Source: Pseudomonadota bacterium
GTDB taxonomy: Bacteria > Pseudomonadota > Alphaproteobacteria > Rhizobiales > Beijerinckiaceae
Length of the DNA: 44,334 bases
Reading direction: 5' to 3'
Assembly: GCA_023386155.1 (NCBI GenBank)
Contig: JAEWKH010000073.1
Coordinates: 1-44,334, forward strand
In this document: positions 24,588 to 34,451 of the stretch, piece after piece
How the letters are laid out: each line of letters starts with the position of its first letter
How positions within the stretch are numbered: the first letter of the stretch is position 1
Program-made: the position numbers and the translations under genes
The notes under the pieces: generated by a model
Seen by the model: only the letters and a program-made list of their open reading frames with translations
Databases searched by the model: none
What the model was told of the DNA's origin: nothing

Positions 24588-25418
24588 GTGTTCTACTACG
24601 TCTCGAAAATCGCGTGGTTCTTCGCCACGCCATCCAACCTCCTGGTCAGCCTCGTCCTGCTGGGGCTGATCCTCGCCCTCTTCAAGCGTTTCAGGCGCTT
24701 CGGCATCGGGATGAGCCTCGTCTTCACCCTCGCCACCGGCGCCCTGGGGCTTCTCCCCATCGCCAGCTACGTTCTGATCCCGCTGGAAGAGCGGTTTCCG
24801 CCCTTCCGTGACGACGGCAGGCCGGTGGACGGCATCATCCTTCTCGGCGGTTCCGTCGAGGCCGCGGATTCGGCCTCGCGCGGAATGATCGTTTCCAACG
24901 AATCGGCAGAGCGCGTGCTCGACACGATCCAGCTCGCCCACCGCTATCCGAATGCCCGGATCCTGATCTCGGGCGGAGGCGGCACCGTCTTTGGCGATGG
25001 CGCGGCGGAAGCGCCCATTATCGCGGCCTATCTGAAGAGCGTCGGCATCGACCCGGGCCGTATCCTGGTGGAGGACCGCTCGCGCACGACCGCGGAGAAT
25101 GCGGTCTTTTCGAGGGAGCTGGCCAAGCCCCGCGAGGGCGAGCGCTGGCTTCTCGTGACATCCGCCTGGCACATGCCGCGGGCCGTGGGCGTGTTCGAGA
25201 AGGCCGATTTTCCCGTCACGCCCTACCCGGTCGATTTCCGCACGGGCGGCGGACGCAACAATCACCGCCCCTTCGCCTTCGTCTCGGAAGGCCTGCGGCG
25301 GCTCGATCTGGGCACGAAGGAATGGGCCGGCCTGATCGGCTATTACGCCGCGGGCCGGACAGAGACCCTTTTTCCGGGACCTCAGGACTCCGTTTCAGCG
25401 GGCAGCGCCAGCCGATAG
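24588..25418 (+). CDS. YdcF/DUF218 membrane protein, 276 aa
   Basis: Two N-terminal membrane segments (about 15-35 and 42-62) precede a DUF218 domain. Domain motifs are VDGIILLGGSVEA, ARILISGGGG, AEAPIIAAYLKSVGID, VEDRSRTTAENAVFSREL and LLVTSAWHMPRAVGVFEK. Relatives such as ElyC act in envelope biogenesis and SanA in vancomycin tolerance, with the domain in the periplasm. The GTG at 24588 is the start: AAGGA lies six bases upstream and the membrane segments then fit; an ATG at 24581 is out of frame. Its 3' end overlaps the convergent DUF3253 gene by 37 bases. Confidence 0.85.
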   Translation: MFYYVSKIAWFFATPSNLLVSLVLLGLILALFKRFRRFGIGMSLVFTLATGALGLLPIASYVLIPLEERFPPFRDDGRPVDGIILLGGSVEAADSASRGMIVSNESAERVLDTIQLAHRYPNARILISGGGGTVFGDGAAEAPIIAAYLKSVGIDPGRILVEDRSRTTAENAVFSRELAKPREGERWLLVTSAWHMPRAVGVFEKADFPVTPYPVDFRTGGGRNNHRPFAFVSEGLRRLDLGTKEWAGLIGYYAAGRTETLFPGPQDSVSAGSASR

Positions 25419-25660
25419 GTGCCGCGGAAGTCGTCGGGATCGACGGGACGCCCCTTGCGCAGAATGACGATGCGCCCCTCCTTCATGAGGCGCACGGCCA
25501 CTTTCCGGACCGGCTGCATCAGCGGCCCCCACCCGTCCGGCTGGTTGCCGCCGATGGCCTGGGCCACATCGGACGGGCCGATGGTCCTGCCGGGACCTCG
25601 CTCTTCCAGAAGAGCGAGCATCGCGGCCTCCATCTCCTCGGGCGTCGCATTCTTAGACAT
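25382..25660 (-). CDS. DUF3253 winged-helix-like protein, 92 aa
   Basis: A short single-domain protein with the DUF3253 pattern: AMLALLEERGPGRTIGPSDVA, then GWGPLMQPVRKVAVRLMKEG, RIVILRKGRPVDP and a final FRGTYRL. This is a winged-helix-like fold; its biological role is not known. The ATG at 25660 overlaps the stop codon of the upstream DUF599 gene by eight bases, so translation is probably coupled. Its end runs 37 bases into the convergent DUF218 gene. Confidence 0.85.
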   Translation of the reverse strand: MSKNATPEEMEAAMLALLEERGPGRTIGPSDVAQAIGGNQPDGWGPLMQPVRKVAVRLMKEGRIVILRKGRPVDPDDFRGTYRLALPAETES

Positions 25661-26345
25661 TGGACTGGCTCAACGCTGCATCGTGGGCATCCGACAGGAA
25701 CTGGCGCCGCCACATGACGAAAAGGACGCCGGCCGTCGCACCGATGAAGAGATAGGCGCTCACGAACCAGCCGAGATAGGCCAGCGAGAAGAAAAAGGCC
25801 CGCTGTCCCCGGTTGAAATGCTTGCCGGCCACCACATTCATCGCAGCCGCCCGGCGCGCGACGGCCAGCGCCTCCTCTCGGCCCCCCTCCTTCAGCACGG
25901 GCACCGCCCCGACGATGATCACCATGTAGTTGAACAGCCGGTAGGACCAGGCGAACTTGAAGAAGGCATAGACGAAGATCACGGCCAGCCCGATCACCTT
26001 CACGTCCCAGGCCAGCCGCGTCGGCGGCTCTCCGAATGGCAGGTCGGCGAAGACGGGAAGGACCGAGTCGGTGGATTGCAGAAGCGCCAGCACGCCGCCG
26101 ATGGCGATCAGCGAAGTCGAGGCGAAGAAAGCGGTGCCGTTCATCAGGGACGCCATGATCGTGGTGTCGACGATCCGGTTCTCGCGCACCACCATCTGCT
26201 CCATCCAGCGATAGCGGTACTGGTTCATGACCTTGTTCAGGCTTCTCTGCCCCGCCGGCGTGAGTTCGAGCGCCGCGTGATAGCCGAGCCACGCGATGAG
26301 GAAGAAGGCCAGCGCCGCATAATCGAGATTGGTGAAACCCAGCAC
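25653..26345 (-). CDS. DUF599 integral membrane protein, 230 aa
   Basis: About four membrane segments are visible (about 7-27, 70-92, 112-140 and 190-215). The family pattern includes AWLGYHAALE near the start, NRIVDTTIMASLMNGTAFFASTSL in the first third, LAWDVKVIGLAVIFVYAFFKFAWSYRLFNY in the middle and FNRGQRAFFFSLAYLGWF near the end. DUF599 proteins are widespread in proteobacteria and functionally uncharacterised. Start is GTG at 26345 with GGAGA six bases upstream. It forms an overlapping pair with the DUF3253 gene. Confidence 0.85.
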   Translation of the reverse strand: MLGFTNLDYAALAFFLIAWLGYHAALELTPAGQRSLNKVMNQYRYRWMEQMVVRENRIVDTTIMASLMNGTAFFASTSLIAIGGVLALLQSTDSVLPVFADLPFGEPPTRLAWDVKVIGLAVIFVYAFFKFAWSYRLFNYMVIIVGAVPVLKEGGREEALAVARRAAAMNVVAGKHFNRGQRAFFFSLAYLGWFVSAYLFIGATAGVLFVMWRRQFLSDAHDAALSQSNV

Positions 26346-26419
26346 CCGTCGTCTCCGGTTGACTCCGCTTCCATCTTGCCCAGTTTGTTGAAGGGTTCAA
26401 TTGGGAAGCACTCACCGTC

Positions 26420-26830
26420 ATGTCTCAGACCATCAGCCGCGGCTACAAGACATTGCTCGATGAGGCCAATGCGAAGATCAGGACGCTGCCCGTCGCCGAG
26501 GCCCTGGCCCTGCATGGCCGCGAGGATGTGGTGTTCGTGGACCTGCGCGACCCGCGGGAACTCGAGCGCGAGGGCCGTATTCCCGGCGCGGTCCACTGCC
26601 CGCGCGGCATGCTGGAGTTCTGGATCGATCCGGAAAGCCCCTACCACAAGCCGGTCTTCGCCCAGGACAAGACCTTCGTGTTCTTCTGCGCCGCAGGCTG
26701 GCGCTCGGCCCTCTCCACGGCAACGGCGCAGGATATGGGGCTGAACCCCGTCGCCCATATGGAGGGCGGCTTCACCGCCTGGAAGAATGCAGGCGGCCCC
26801 GTCGAGACGGCTGAACCATCGAAGAGCTAA
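26420..26830 (+). CDS. Single-domain rhodanese-like sulfurtransferase, 136 aa
   Basis: The rhodanese fold transfers sulfur through a persulfide on an active-site cysteine, here C90 in CAAGWRS. Other motifs are VVFVDLRDPRELEREGRIPGAVHCPRG (the CH2A region) and AHMEGGFTAWKNAG (the CH2B region). The six-residue loop after the cysteine is of the sulfurtransferase type, not the longer Cdc25-phosphatase type. The ORF starts 74 bases from the divergent DUF599 gene. The acceptor is unknown. It is followed immediately by copy 2 of the dispersed repeat. Confidence 0.92.
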   Translation: MSQTISRGYKTLLDEANAKIRTLPVAEALALHGREDVVFVDLRDPRELEREGRIPGAVHCPRGMLEFWIDPESPYHKPVFAQDKTFVFFCAAGWRSALSTATAQDMGLNPVAHMEGGFTAWKNAGGPVETAEPSKS

Positions 26831-26964
26831 AGCATCGGACCCAAAAGTGGATTTGCACTTTTGGGATCCATTCGATGCTTCCTCTTTAGACGAGAGCATC
26901 GTTCTTCGCGGAAAACCGGATCCACTTTTCGCTAGCGCGGCCCGATGGGTCCGCACGATGCTCT
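26829..26964. repeat. Dispersed intergenic repeat, copy 2
   Basis: Same element as 20286-20397, in the same orientation, but longer at its right end, where CCCGATGGGTCCGCACGATGCTC follows CTAGC. The left part is a clean palindrome: CATCGGACCCAAAAGTGG faces GCACTTTTGGGATCC and ATTCGATGC. It overlaps the rhodanese stop codon and reaches the stop of the convergent acylphosphatase gene, so it fills the whole gap between them and may serve as a terminator. Confidence 0.75.
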
Positions 26965-27256
26965 AAGCCGTTCCCCGAATCTCAAATCGGCGGGATGCAT
27001 CGAACTCGGGCTCGCTCCGATCCAGGATCTCGACCTTCTCGACGCGGGAGCCAGCAGGTCCCTCATGGCAGGCCTTCAGCATCACCTCGACGAGGTGTCC
27101 GGGGCCCGAGAAGACGGCCTCGACCGTCCCGTCCCGCCGGTTGCGGACCCAGCCCCTGAGCCCATGCAGGTCCGCCTGATGCTGCGTCCAGGCGCGAAAG
27201 CTCACGCCCTGGACGCGTCCATGGATCAGCACGTGCGACGTTCGGTTCTCGGCCAT
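26963..27256 (-). CDS. acyP: Acylphosphatase, 97 aa
   Basis: Hydrolyses carboxyl-phosphate bonds of small acyl phosphates. The family signature is complete: HVLIHGRVQGVSFRAW, with the phosphate-binding loop and the catalytic arginine (R of FRAW), then LHGLRGWVRNRRDGTVEAVFSG with the catalytic asparagine (N of VRN). The length is typical. It is seven bases upstream-adjacent to the stop side of the DUF6766-like gene on the same strand, so the two are probably co-transcribed with that gene first. Confidence 0.95.
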   Translation of the reverse strand: MAENRTSHVLIHGRVQGVSFRAWTQHQADLHGLRGWVRNRRDGTVEAVFSGPGHLVEVMLKACHEGPAGSRVEKVEILDRSEPEFDASRRFEIRGTA

Positions 27257-27262
27257 CGTTCC

Positions 27263-27673
27263 TCAGCGGTGCGCATGGCGGGCATCGGTGTGGCGCCCGG
27301 CGTAATCCTCATCGAGCGCCTGGATGATACGCTCTCCGTCCTGAGGGTCCAGCTTGCGCAGGATCTCGTCGATCTTCGCCTCCATCCGGTCGTCGCCCTC
27401 CTTGGACTGAGGGGACCCGACATAGAGGAGGATCGCGAGGCCGCCGACCTGCCAGAGAAGCTGCAAGAATTCGGACTGCCAGTTCTCCAGGGTGTCCCGC
27501 ATCATCTCGACCACATATTCCGAGGTCTGAATGGGTTGGGCATGGGCCTGCTGATCGCTGACATAGGCAAACCAGCCGAAGAGCCAGTGTCCGATGAGGG
27601 AAATGATGAAGAAGCCGAGGGTAACCCAGGCATAGCCATAGGCTTTCCAGATCGAATGGGTCTTCGTGTTCAT
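27263..27673 (-). CDS. Small DUF6766-like membrane protein, 136 aa
   Basis: Two membrane segments: about residues 12-34 (YAWVTLGFFIISLIGHWLFG) and about 72-90 (LQLLWQVGGLAILLYVGS). The loop between them holds QTSEYVVEMMRDTLENWQSEF, a wording I associate with the DUF6766 family. The tail is charged and helical (MEAKIDEILRKLDPQDGERII). Function unknown. I start at 27673 because AGAGG lies six bases upstream; an ATG at 27691 would add MRKRFV. It precedes acyP by six bases. Confidence 0.7.
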   Translation of the reverse strand: MNTKTHSIWKAYGYAWVTLGFFIISLIGHWLFGWFAYVSDQQAHAQPIQTSEYVVEMMRDTLENWQSEFLQLLWQVGGLAILLYVGSPQSKEGDDRMEAKIDEILRKLDPQDGERIIQALDEDYAGRHTDARHAHR

Positions 27674-27751
27674 GACGAACCTCTTACGCATACGCAGTCG
27701 TGCAGCGACTCAACGCGCGCCTAAGGCGAAGGTTCTCCCGGCGGCTCCCTC

Positions 27752-28258
27752 TCAGCGGGGCCGGCGGATCGTCCCTGAAGGAGCATTCCAGAGCGGGCGA
27801 ACCTCGGGGTTTTGCGCAACCGGGGCGGAAGTCTGGGCCCTGGGCAGCCACACGCCCAGGCCCCGGATGTAGTCCTCCGGCAGGCCCGCATGCCGGGCGG
27901 CCTCGACGACCCCTTCCATGTATCCGGGAAGCGGCGTCCCCGGGCTGGCGCTGCGCCCGATATAGACGATGGCCCGGCGCGGCCCCTGCTTCGTCACGAC
28001 CGGCTGGATCACCTTGGTATAAAGGCCGGTGGAGAGGCTCTCATAGCGGTCCAGGGCGGGCATGTCGGCCAGGGCAAGGTCCCAGACCATGCCCCAGACC
28101 ACGCGCTGCGGATCGCGCACCACGGACGCATAGCCTTCATCGAAGATGATGAAGCGGTGCCGCATGAGCCGCCCGATGCCGAGCGGTTTCGAGGCCGGGC
28201 AGCGCTGGAGCATGGCGGCCTGGTCCATGTTGGACCCGTAGGCGAAATAGAGGGGCAT
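27752..28258 (-). CDS. Gamma-glutamylcyclotransferase-like protein, 168 aa
   Basis: The fold is recognised by the start YFAYGSNMDQAAM, which carries the substrate-loop YGSNM. RHRFIIFDEGYASVVRDPQRVVWGMVWDL and DMPALDRYESLSTGLYTK follow; the last contains the glutamate that acts as general base in this family (E of DRYES). True enzymes release 5-oxoproline from gamma-glutamyl dipeptides or glutathione. The C-terminal 40 residues are Pro-rich and probably disordered. It stands alone before the DUF6766-like gene on the same strand. Confidence 0.85.
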   Translation of the reverse strand: MPLYFAYGSNMDQAAMLQRCPASKPLGIGRLMRHRFIIFDEGYASVVRDPQRVVWGMVWDLALADMPALDRYESLSTGLYTKVIQPVVTKQGPRRAIVYIGRSASPGTPLPGYMEGVVEAARHAGLPEDYIRGLGVWLPRAQTSAPVAQNPEVRPLWNAPSGTIRRPR

Positions 28259-28286
28259 GATCTAGGTGCTACCTTTGCTGCCAATC

Positions 28287-28350
28287 CGCCTCATCCTGAG
28301 AGATCGGCCCAAAACTCACACTCTCCGAAGCCCTCATCCTGAGGGCGGAG
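28287..28350. repeat. CCTCATCCTGAGG-type repeat pair
   Basis: CGCCTCATCCTGAGAG at about 28287-28302 and CCCTCATCCTGAGGGCGGAGG at about 28331-28350. The core TCATCCTGA is the same as in the longer element at 33134-33235. The region lies between the cyclotransferase-like gene and the pccA stop codon. Confidence 0.6.
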
Positions 28351-28394
28351 GTCTAAGAGACACGCTTGCAGAATGCCGGCCAAATGTGACCGCG

Positions 28395-30395
<2,001 letters not shown>

Positions 30396-30506
30396 GAACC
30401 CTCGAACGCTCCACCCAAATAAATCGGCCCCACCTCCGTTACTGCACATCCGTGCCCTGGGGAAGCGGGGCTCTTTCAGCATTTAGCGTTAGATAGGGTG
30501 CAACCC

Positions 30507-30920
30507 TCAGGCGGCCATCCGGGAGAGCCTCGCCTGCTGGCGCCCGCGCATGATGAAATCGAGCAGCGCCACATCGACGTAGCCCGCCTCGTCGAGGATG
30601 GCATAGGCGATGCCCATGGCGTTCGGCGACGGGCCGCTGATCTCCAGCAGGGTGGCGAGCCAGAAGGCATCGTCGTTGCTGACCACGCCGTGCGGCGCCC
30701 GCTTCCAGACGACGAAATCGACCACGAGCCTGGTGAGCGCCGCCCCCCAGCTCTCCGTGGCATTGACGCCCCGGTCGAGCGCCAGCAGGGATTCGACCTC
30801 GATCCGGCTCGTGATGCCGGCCGCCAGGATCTCGTCCTGAAGCATCTTCACGTCTTCGTCCGAGACATGGTTCGTCTCGGCGATCCTGTCGATGAAATCG
30901 CGAAGTTGATCCTTCATCAT
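30507..30920 (-). CDS. Hypothetical helical protein, 137 aa
   Basis: No family recognised. Segments such as MKDQLRDFIDRIAETNHVSDEDVKML, EIEVESLLALDRG-like helices and DDAFWLATLLEISGPSPNAMGIAYAI suggest a compact all-alpha cytoplasmic protein. There is no signal peptide or membrane segment. Start at 30920 is chosen because GGGAG lies eight bases upstream; a frame to 30965 would add an Arg-rich extension. It lies 112 bases upstream of pccA on the same strand, so a shared transcript is possible but not shown. Confidence 0.7.
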   Translation of the reverse strand: MMKDQLRDFIDRIAETNHVSDEDVKMLQDEILAAGITSRIEVESLLALDRGVNATESWGAALTRLVVDFVVWKRAPHGVVSNDDAFWLATLLEISGPSPNAMGIAYAILDEAGYVDVALLDFIMRGRQQARLSRMAA

Positions 30921-31240
30921 CCGTCTGACTCCCGCCGGCTTTTCTTTGGCACGTCGCCGGTTCATCGCTTGTCCGAGGATGACTCTCCCATGGATGGCAG
31001 GCCTAAACCGTTAACACGACATGCTGAATCGCCGTTGAGGTTAAGCGTTGTTGAGAGACTTTGGTTGCCGGAATCTTGCCGAAGCGAATTCTCCAGGATT
31101 CACGCGGATTTGCCCGCCAGGAGGCCGGCAGCTTTGCAATGCCGCAAGGTCGCCCTTTCCGCACTTCAGCGGGCTCCGGTGGTACCTATGTTCCCGACAA
31201 CGCAGCGCAAAACCGCGCTTGCCCGTTAAGGAATTGTCCC

Positions 31241-32170
31241 ATGCGGCACCACGGTATCCATCACGTCACAGCCATTGCAGGCCCGGCCCGTCGCAACCTC
31301 GACTTCTACACCCGGGTGCTCGGCCTGCGCCTCGTCAAGAAGACCGTCAACTTCGACGATCCCGGCACCTATCATTTCTATTTCGGCGACAGCCTCGGGC
31401 AGCCCGGCTCGATCCTGACGTTCTTCCCCTGGGAGCATGTCGCGCCGGGGCGCAATGGGATCGGGTCGACGCAGGAAACCTCGTTCCGGGTGCCAGAGAC
31501 ATCTCTCGGCTTTTGGGCGCATCGCTTCATCGAGCAGGGCGTCGAGCACGGCACGGTGGAGAAGCGCTTCGGCCGGAGCGTGCTGACCTTCAAGGACCCG
31601 CACGGCACGAGCCTTGCGCTCGTCGGCACTCCGAACGCGGAGAGCGAGCCGGCCTGGACGGTCGAGGGCATTCCCGCGGAGCATGCCATCCGCGGCCTGG
31701 AGGGCGTCACGCTGCTCGTCGAGAACGGCGACCGGACCGGCGCAATCTTGACGGATGTGTTCGGCTTCCGCGAAACGGCCCGCGACGGCTCCCTCGTCCG
31801 CTACGAGACCGACGCCCTGATGGGCAGCGTCGTCGACATCCGCAGCGCCGGCGGCTTCCTGCCGGGCCGGATGGGCGGCGGCTCCGTCCATCACGTGGCG
31901 TTCCGCGCCCGGGACGATGCCGAGGAGGCCGAGATGGTGAGGAAGCTCGCCGAGAACCACGGCCTGCACACCACGGAGCAGAAGGATCGCAACTATTTCC
32001 GGTCCGTCTACTTCCGCGAGCCGGGCGGCATCCTGTTCGAGATCGCCACCGACGAGCCCGGCTTCGCCGTGGACGAGCCGCAGGACAGCCTCGGCGAGAC
32101 CCTGAAGCTCCCGGCCTTCCTGGAGGCTCGTCGCGGCGACATCGAGGCCCATCTGCCTGAACTGGCGTAA
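31241..32170 (+). CDS. VOC-family ring-cleaving dioxygenase-like protein (MhqO/MhqA type), 309 aa
   Basis: Two glyoxalase/bleomycin-resistance modules. The first starts GIHHVTAIAGPARRNLDFYT, then RLVKKTVNFDDPGTYHFYFGD, ILTFFPWEH; the second contains SVHHVAFRARDDAEE and SVYFREPGGILFEIATDEPGF. The metal ligands HH, H and E are in place. This is the family annotated as ring-cleaving dioxygenase; Bacillus MhqA/MhqO members degrade or detoxify methylhydroquinone and quinones. The ATG at 31241 follows AAGGA by eight bases. The esterase gene 326 bases downstream on the same strand is the usual partner (MhqD). Confidence 0.88.
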   Translation: MRHHGIHHVTAIAGPARRNLDFYTRVLGLRLVKKTVNFDDPGTYHFYFGDSLGQPGSILTFFPWEHVAPGRNGIGSTQETSFRVPETSLGFWAHRFIEQGVEHGTVEKRFGRSVLTFKDPHGTSLALVGTPNAESEPAWTVEGIPAEHAIRGLEGVTLLVENGDRTGAILTDVFGFRETARDGSLVRYETDALMGSVVDIRSAGGFLPGRMGGGSVHHVAFRARDDAEEAEMVRKLAENHGLHTTEQKDRNYFRSVYFREPGGILFEIATDEPGFAVDEPQDSLGETLKLPAFLEARRGDIEAHLPELA

Positions 32171-32188
32171 GCCGACCCGGCCTTCTTC

Positions 32189-32268
32189 CCTCCCCACCCA
32201 TCTCGGGCTCGCTCGAGATGGGCATCTTCTTGCGCAAGTCGGGTGTTCCCGACTTGCGATGGGGAGGG
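32189..32268. repeat. Nested cruciform repeat with three stems
   Basis: An outer stem (CCCTCCCCA with TGGGGAGGG) encloses two hairpins. These are CCCATCTCG / CGAGATGGG at 32197-32222 and GCAAGTCGGG-tgtt-CCCGACTTGC at 32234-32257. All arms are perfect or nearly so, giving a cloverleaf-like shape on either strand. This structured type is typical of rhizobial intergenic mosaic elements. Confidence 0.7.
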
Positions 32269-32363
32269 GTGGCTGCAAAGCAGCCGGGGCGGGGGTCGGA
32301 AAGTCAAAGCACTGCGCTCGATAGGCTCGTCAGCGTTCGTCGCAGTAAGTCATCACCGGCGTT

Positions 32364-32399
32364 GATCCCCGGATCACGTCCGGGGACGGCCATGACGGG
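32364..32399. repeat. GATCCCCGG / CCGGGGA palindrome
   Basis: GATCCCCGGATCacGTCCGGGGA followed by CGGCCATGACGG. This is the familiar short intergenic palindrome of Hyphomicrobiales. Its right part (GGCCATGA) resembles the element at 8672-8702. Confidence 0.6.
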
Positions 32400-32495
32400 T
32401 GGGGCTCACCCGGTTACACCACCCCCACCCCTGCCCCTCCCCGCAAGGGAGAGGGAATCAGCGCACACATGTCTCTCTGACAGAAAGACAACATC

Positions 32496-33113
32496 ATGAC
32501 CGAACTGTCCTTCATCCATCGTTTCGAGCCCGCGACGGACCCGAGCCGTCCGCCGCTCCTGCTGCTCCACGGCACCGGCGGCGACGATAACGATCTCCTG
32601 GGCCTCGGCCGCATGGTTTCCCCGGGCTCCGCCCTGCTCTCCCCGCGCGGCAAGGTCCTGGAGAACGGCATGCCCCGCTTCTTCCGCCGTCTCGCCGAGG
32701 GCGTGTTCGACGAGGAGGATGTGAAACTCCGCGCGAACGAGCTTGCCGATTTCGTCGCCGAGGCCCGCAAGGCCTATGGGCTTGCCGCCCCTGTCGCCCT
32801 GGGCTTCTCCAACGGCGCCAACATCGCGGCCGCCATGCTGATGCTGCGGCCGGAGGCCCTCGCCGGCGCGGCGCTGCTGCGGGCCATGGTGCCCCTGTCC
32901 GGGACGCCCCAGGCCGATCTTTCGGGCAAGCGCGTGCTGATGACCTCGGGCGCCATGGACCCGATCATTCCGGCCGACAACGCGCAGCATCTCGCCGCAT
33001 CGCTGTCGGAATCCGGCGCGGAGGTCCAGCACGAGGTCCTGCCCGTGGGCCACAACCTGTCTCAGACGGATTTGAGCCTGCTGGTGAAGTGGTTTGTTGA
33101 GCAGAGCAAGTAA
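32496..33113 (+). CDS. Carboxylesterase of the alpha/beta hydrolase family (MhqD-like), 205 aa
   Basis: A small serine hydrolase. LLLLHGTGGDDNDLL carries the oxyanion region, LGFSNGANIAAAML holds the nucleophile Ser (G-F-S-N-G), TSGAMDPIIPADNA the Asp, and EVLPVGHNLSQTDL the His. This is the phospholipase/carboxylesterase family that includes Bacillus MhqD. Pairing with the VOC protein upstream matches the mhqO/mhqD arrangement known from quinone and electrophile resistance. The substrate here is inferred from that comparison. The ATG at 32496 is the natural start. Confidence 0.9.
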   Translation: MTELSFIHRFEPATDPSRPPLLLLHGTGGDDNDLLGLGRMVSPGSALLSPRGKVLENGMPRFFRRLAEGVFDEEDVKLRANELADFVAEARKAYGLAAPVALGFSNGANIAAAMLMLRPEALAGAALLRAMVPLSGTPQADLSGKRVLMTSGAMDPIIPADNAQHLAASLSESGAEVQHEVLPVGHNLSQTDLSLLVKWFVEQSK

Positions 33114-33133
33114 ACAGCTTTGACAAACACAAA

Positions 33134-33235
33134 CCTCATCCTGAGGAGCAGACGCAGTCTGCGTCTCGAAGGAGGCTTCAGCGCTCTCTGGAGCCTCCTT
33201 CGAGACGGTCGCTGCGCGACCTCCTCAGGATGAGG
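33134..33235. repeat. Long inverted repeat of the CCTCATCCTGAGG family
   Basis: The outer arms are CCTCATCCTGAGGAG (33134-33148) and CTCCTCAGGATGAGG (33221-33235). The inner arms are CGTCTCGAAGGAGGCT and AGCCTCCTTCGAGACG (right arm at about 33192-33207). The whole 100-base element folds into one long hairpin. It sits between the converging esterase and cysteine desulfhydrase-like genes and can act as a two-way terminator. Confidence 0.8.
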
Positions 33236-33248
33236 CCAGTGGCTGTTG

Positions 33249-34328
33249 CTAGTTGAGTTGAAGAACCCCGGTCTCGAAGAACCGCTCCATGGCCTGTTCG
33301 GCCGGCCTGATGTCGATGCCCCTGCCCTCGAGCCAGGCATCGTCGAAATGCGTGCTGCGGTAGCGCTCGCCGGAATCGCAGAGCAGCGTCACGACGGAGC
33401 CGTGCTCGCCGCTCCGCGCCATCTCGCCGACGATCCGGGCGACGGCCCACAGGTTCGTCCCCGTCGAGCCGCCGCAGGAGCGGCCGATGCGGCGCGACAG
33501 CACCCGCGCGGCCGCGATGCTCGCCGCATCCGGCACGGCAAAGGCGCGGTCGATGAGTTCGGGCACGAAGGACGGCTCGCAGCGGGGGCGCCCTATGCCT
33601 TCGACCACCGAGGGCGGTCCTGAGACGCTGCACACGGCACGGTCCGCCAGGTGGCGGTGGAACACGGAGGCCTCGGGATCGGCGAGACAGAGCTTCGTCG
33701 GCAGGCGGCGATAGCGGATGTAGCGCCCGAGCGTCGCCGAGGTGCCGCCGGTCCCCGCCCCCACGACGATCCAGCTCGGGACGGGATGCTCCTCGTGGGT
33801 CATCTGGCTGAAGATGGATTCGGCGATGTTGTTGTTGCCGCGCCAGTCCGTCGCCCGCTCGGCATAGGTGAACTGATCCATGTAATGGCCGCCGAGCTCC
33901 TCTGCGAGGCGCGCGCTCTCCGCATACATCTCACCGGGACTGTCCACGAAATGGCTTTCGCCGCCATAGAAGGCGATCTGCGCGATCTTCTCGGCGGAGG
34001 TGGAGCGCGGCATCACGGCGATGAAGCGCAGGCCCAGCATGCGGGCGAAATAGGCCTCCGACACGGCGGTCGACCCGCTCGACGCCTCCACGATGGTGGT
34101 CTCCGGTCCGATCCAGCCGTTGCACAGGCCATACAGGAACAGCGACCGCGCCAGCCGGTGCTTCAGGCTTCCCGATGGGTGGGTCGATTCATCCTTGAGA
34201 TAGAGCTGGATGCCCGGCGTCGCGGGCAGCGGCACGCGCAGGAGATGCGTGTCCGACGAGCGGTTGAAATCCGCCTCGATGATCTGGATGGCGGTGGAAA
34301 CCCAGGAGCGTGGGCACGGGCTGGTCAT
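33249..34328 (-). CDS. PLP-dependent cysteine synthase-family protein, Cds1-like cysteine desulfhydrase, 359 aa
   Basis: A fold-type II PLP enzyme. The cofactor lysine is in THPSGSLKHRLARS, the substrate loop in IVEASSGSTAVSEAYFARMLG (the usual T-S-G-N-T is replaced by ASSGST) and the phosphate-binding loop is VVGAGTGGTSATLGRYI. The insertion DQFTYAERATDWRGNNNIAES and the length (359) resemble Mycobacterium Cds1, which breaks cysteine to H2S, pyruvate and ammonia, rather than CysK or CysM. Start at 34328 gives a family-like N-terminus. Reaction direction is inferred from the family. On the same strand as the SGNH gene, 123 bases away. Confidence 0.85.
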   Translation of the reverse strand: MTSPCPRSWVSTAIQIIEADFNRSSDTHLLRVPLPATPGIQLYLKDESTHPSGSLKHRLARSLFLYGLCNGWIGPETTIVEASSGSTAVSEAYFARMLGLRFIAVMPRSTSAEKIAQIAFYGGESHFVDSPGEMYAESARLAEELGGHYMDQFTYAERATDWRGNNNIAESIFSQMTHEEHPVPSWIVVGAGTGGTSATLGRYIRYRRLPTKLCLADPEASVFHRHLADRAVCSVSGPPSVVEGIGRPRCEPSFVPELIDRAFAVPDAASIAAARVLSRRIGRSCGGSTGTNLWAVARIVGEMARSGEHGSVVTLLCDSGERYRSTHFDDAWLEGRGIDIRPAEQAMERFFETGVLQLN

Positions 34329-34451
34329 CGGCTTGTCTCGTTCAGGCACCGGCAGAGCCGGGCCAGGGAACACTCTGGAGAACGCCTTATCGAGGTCGGG
34401 AGCGCAGCGCAATGACGGGCCTTGACGGCTTCCCAATCAGGCAATGCCCGT

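Larger units (their letters stand above)
32171..32495. other. Repeat-filled gap between the dioxygenase and esterase genes
   Basis: No coding sequence is credible here. It contains a nested cruciform at 32189-32268, a GATCCCCGGATC-type palindrome at 32364-32399 and a CCCTCCCC / GGGAGAGGG unit at 32434-32455. So three repeat types occur in 325 bases. A promoter for the esterase gene may lie at the far right but I cannot define it. Confidence 0.6.

Noticed and set aside
25419..26744. A 441-codon plus-strand frame covering DUF3253, DUF599 and rhodanese genes
   Set aside because: It runs antisense to two well-supported genes and out of frame with the third.
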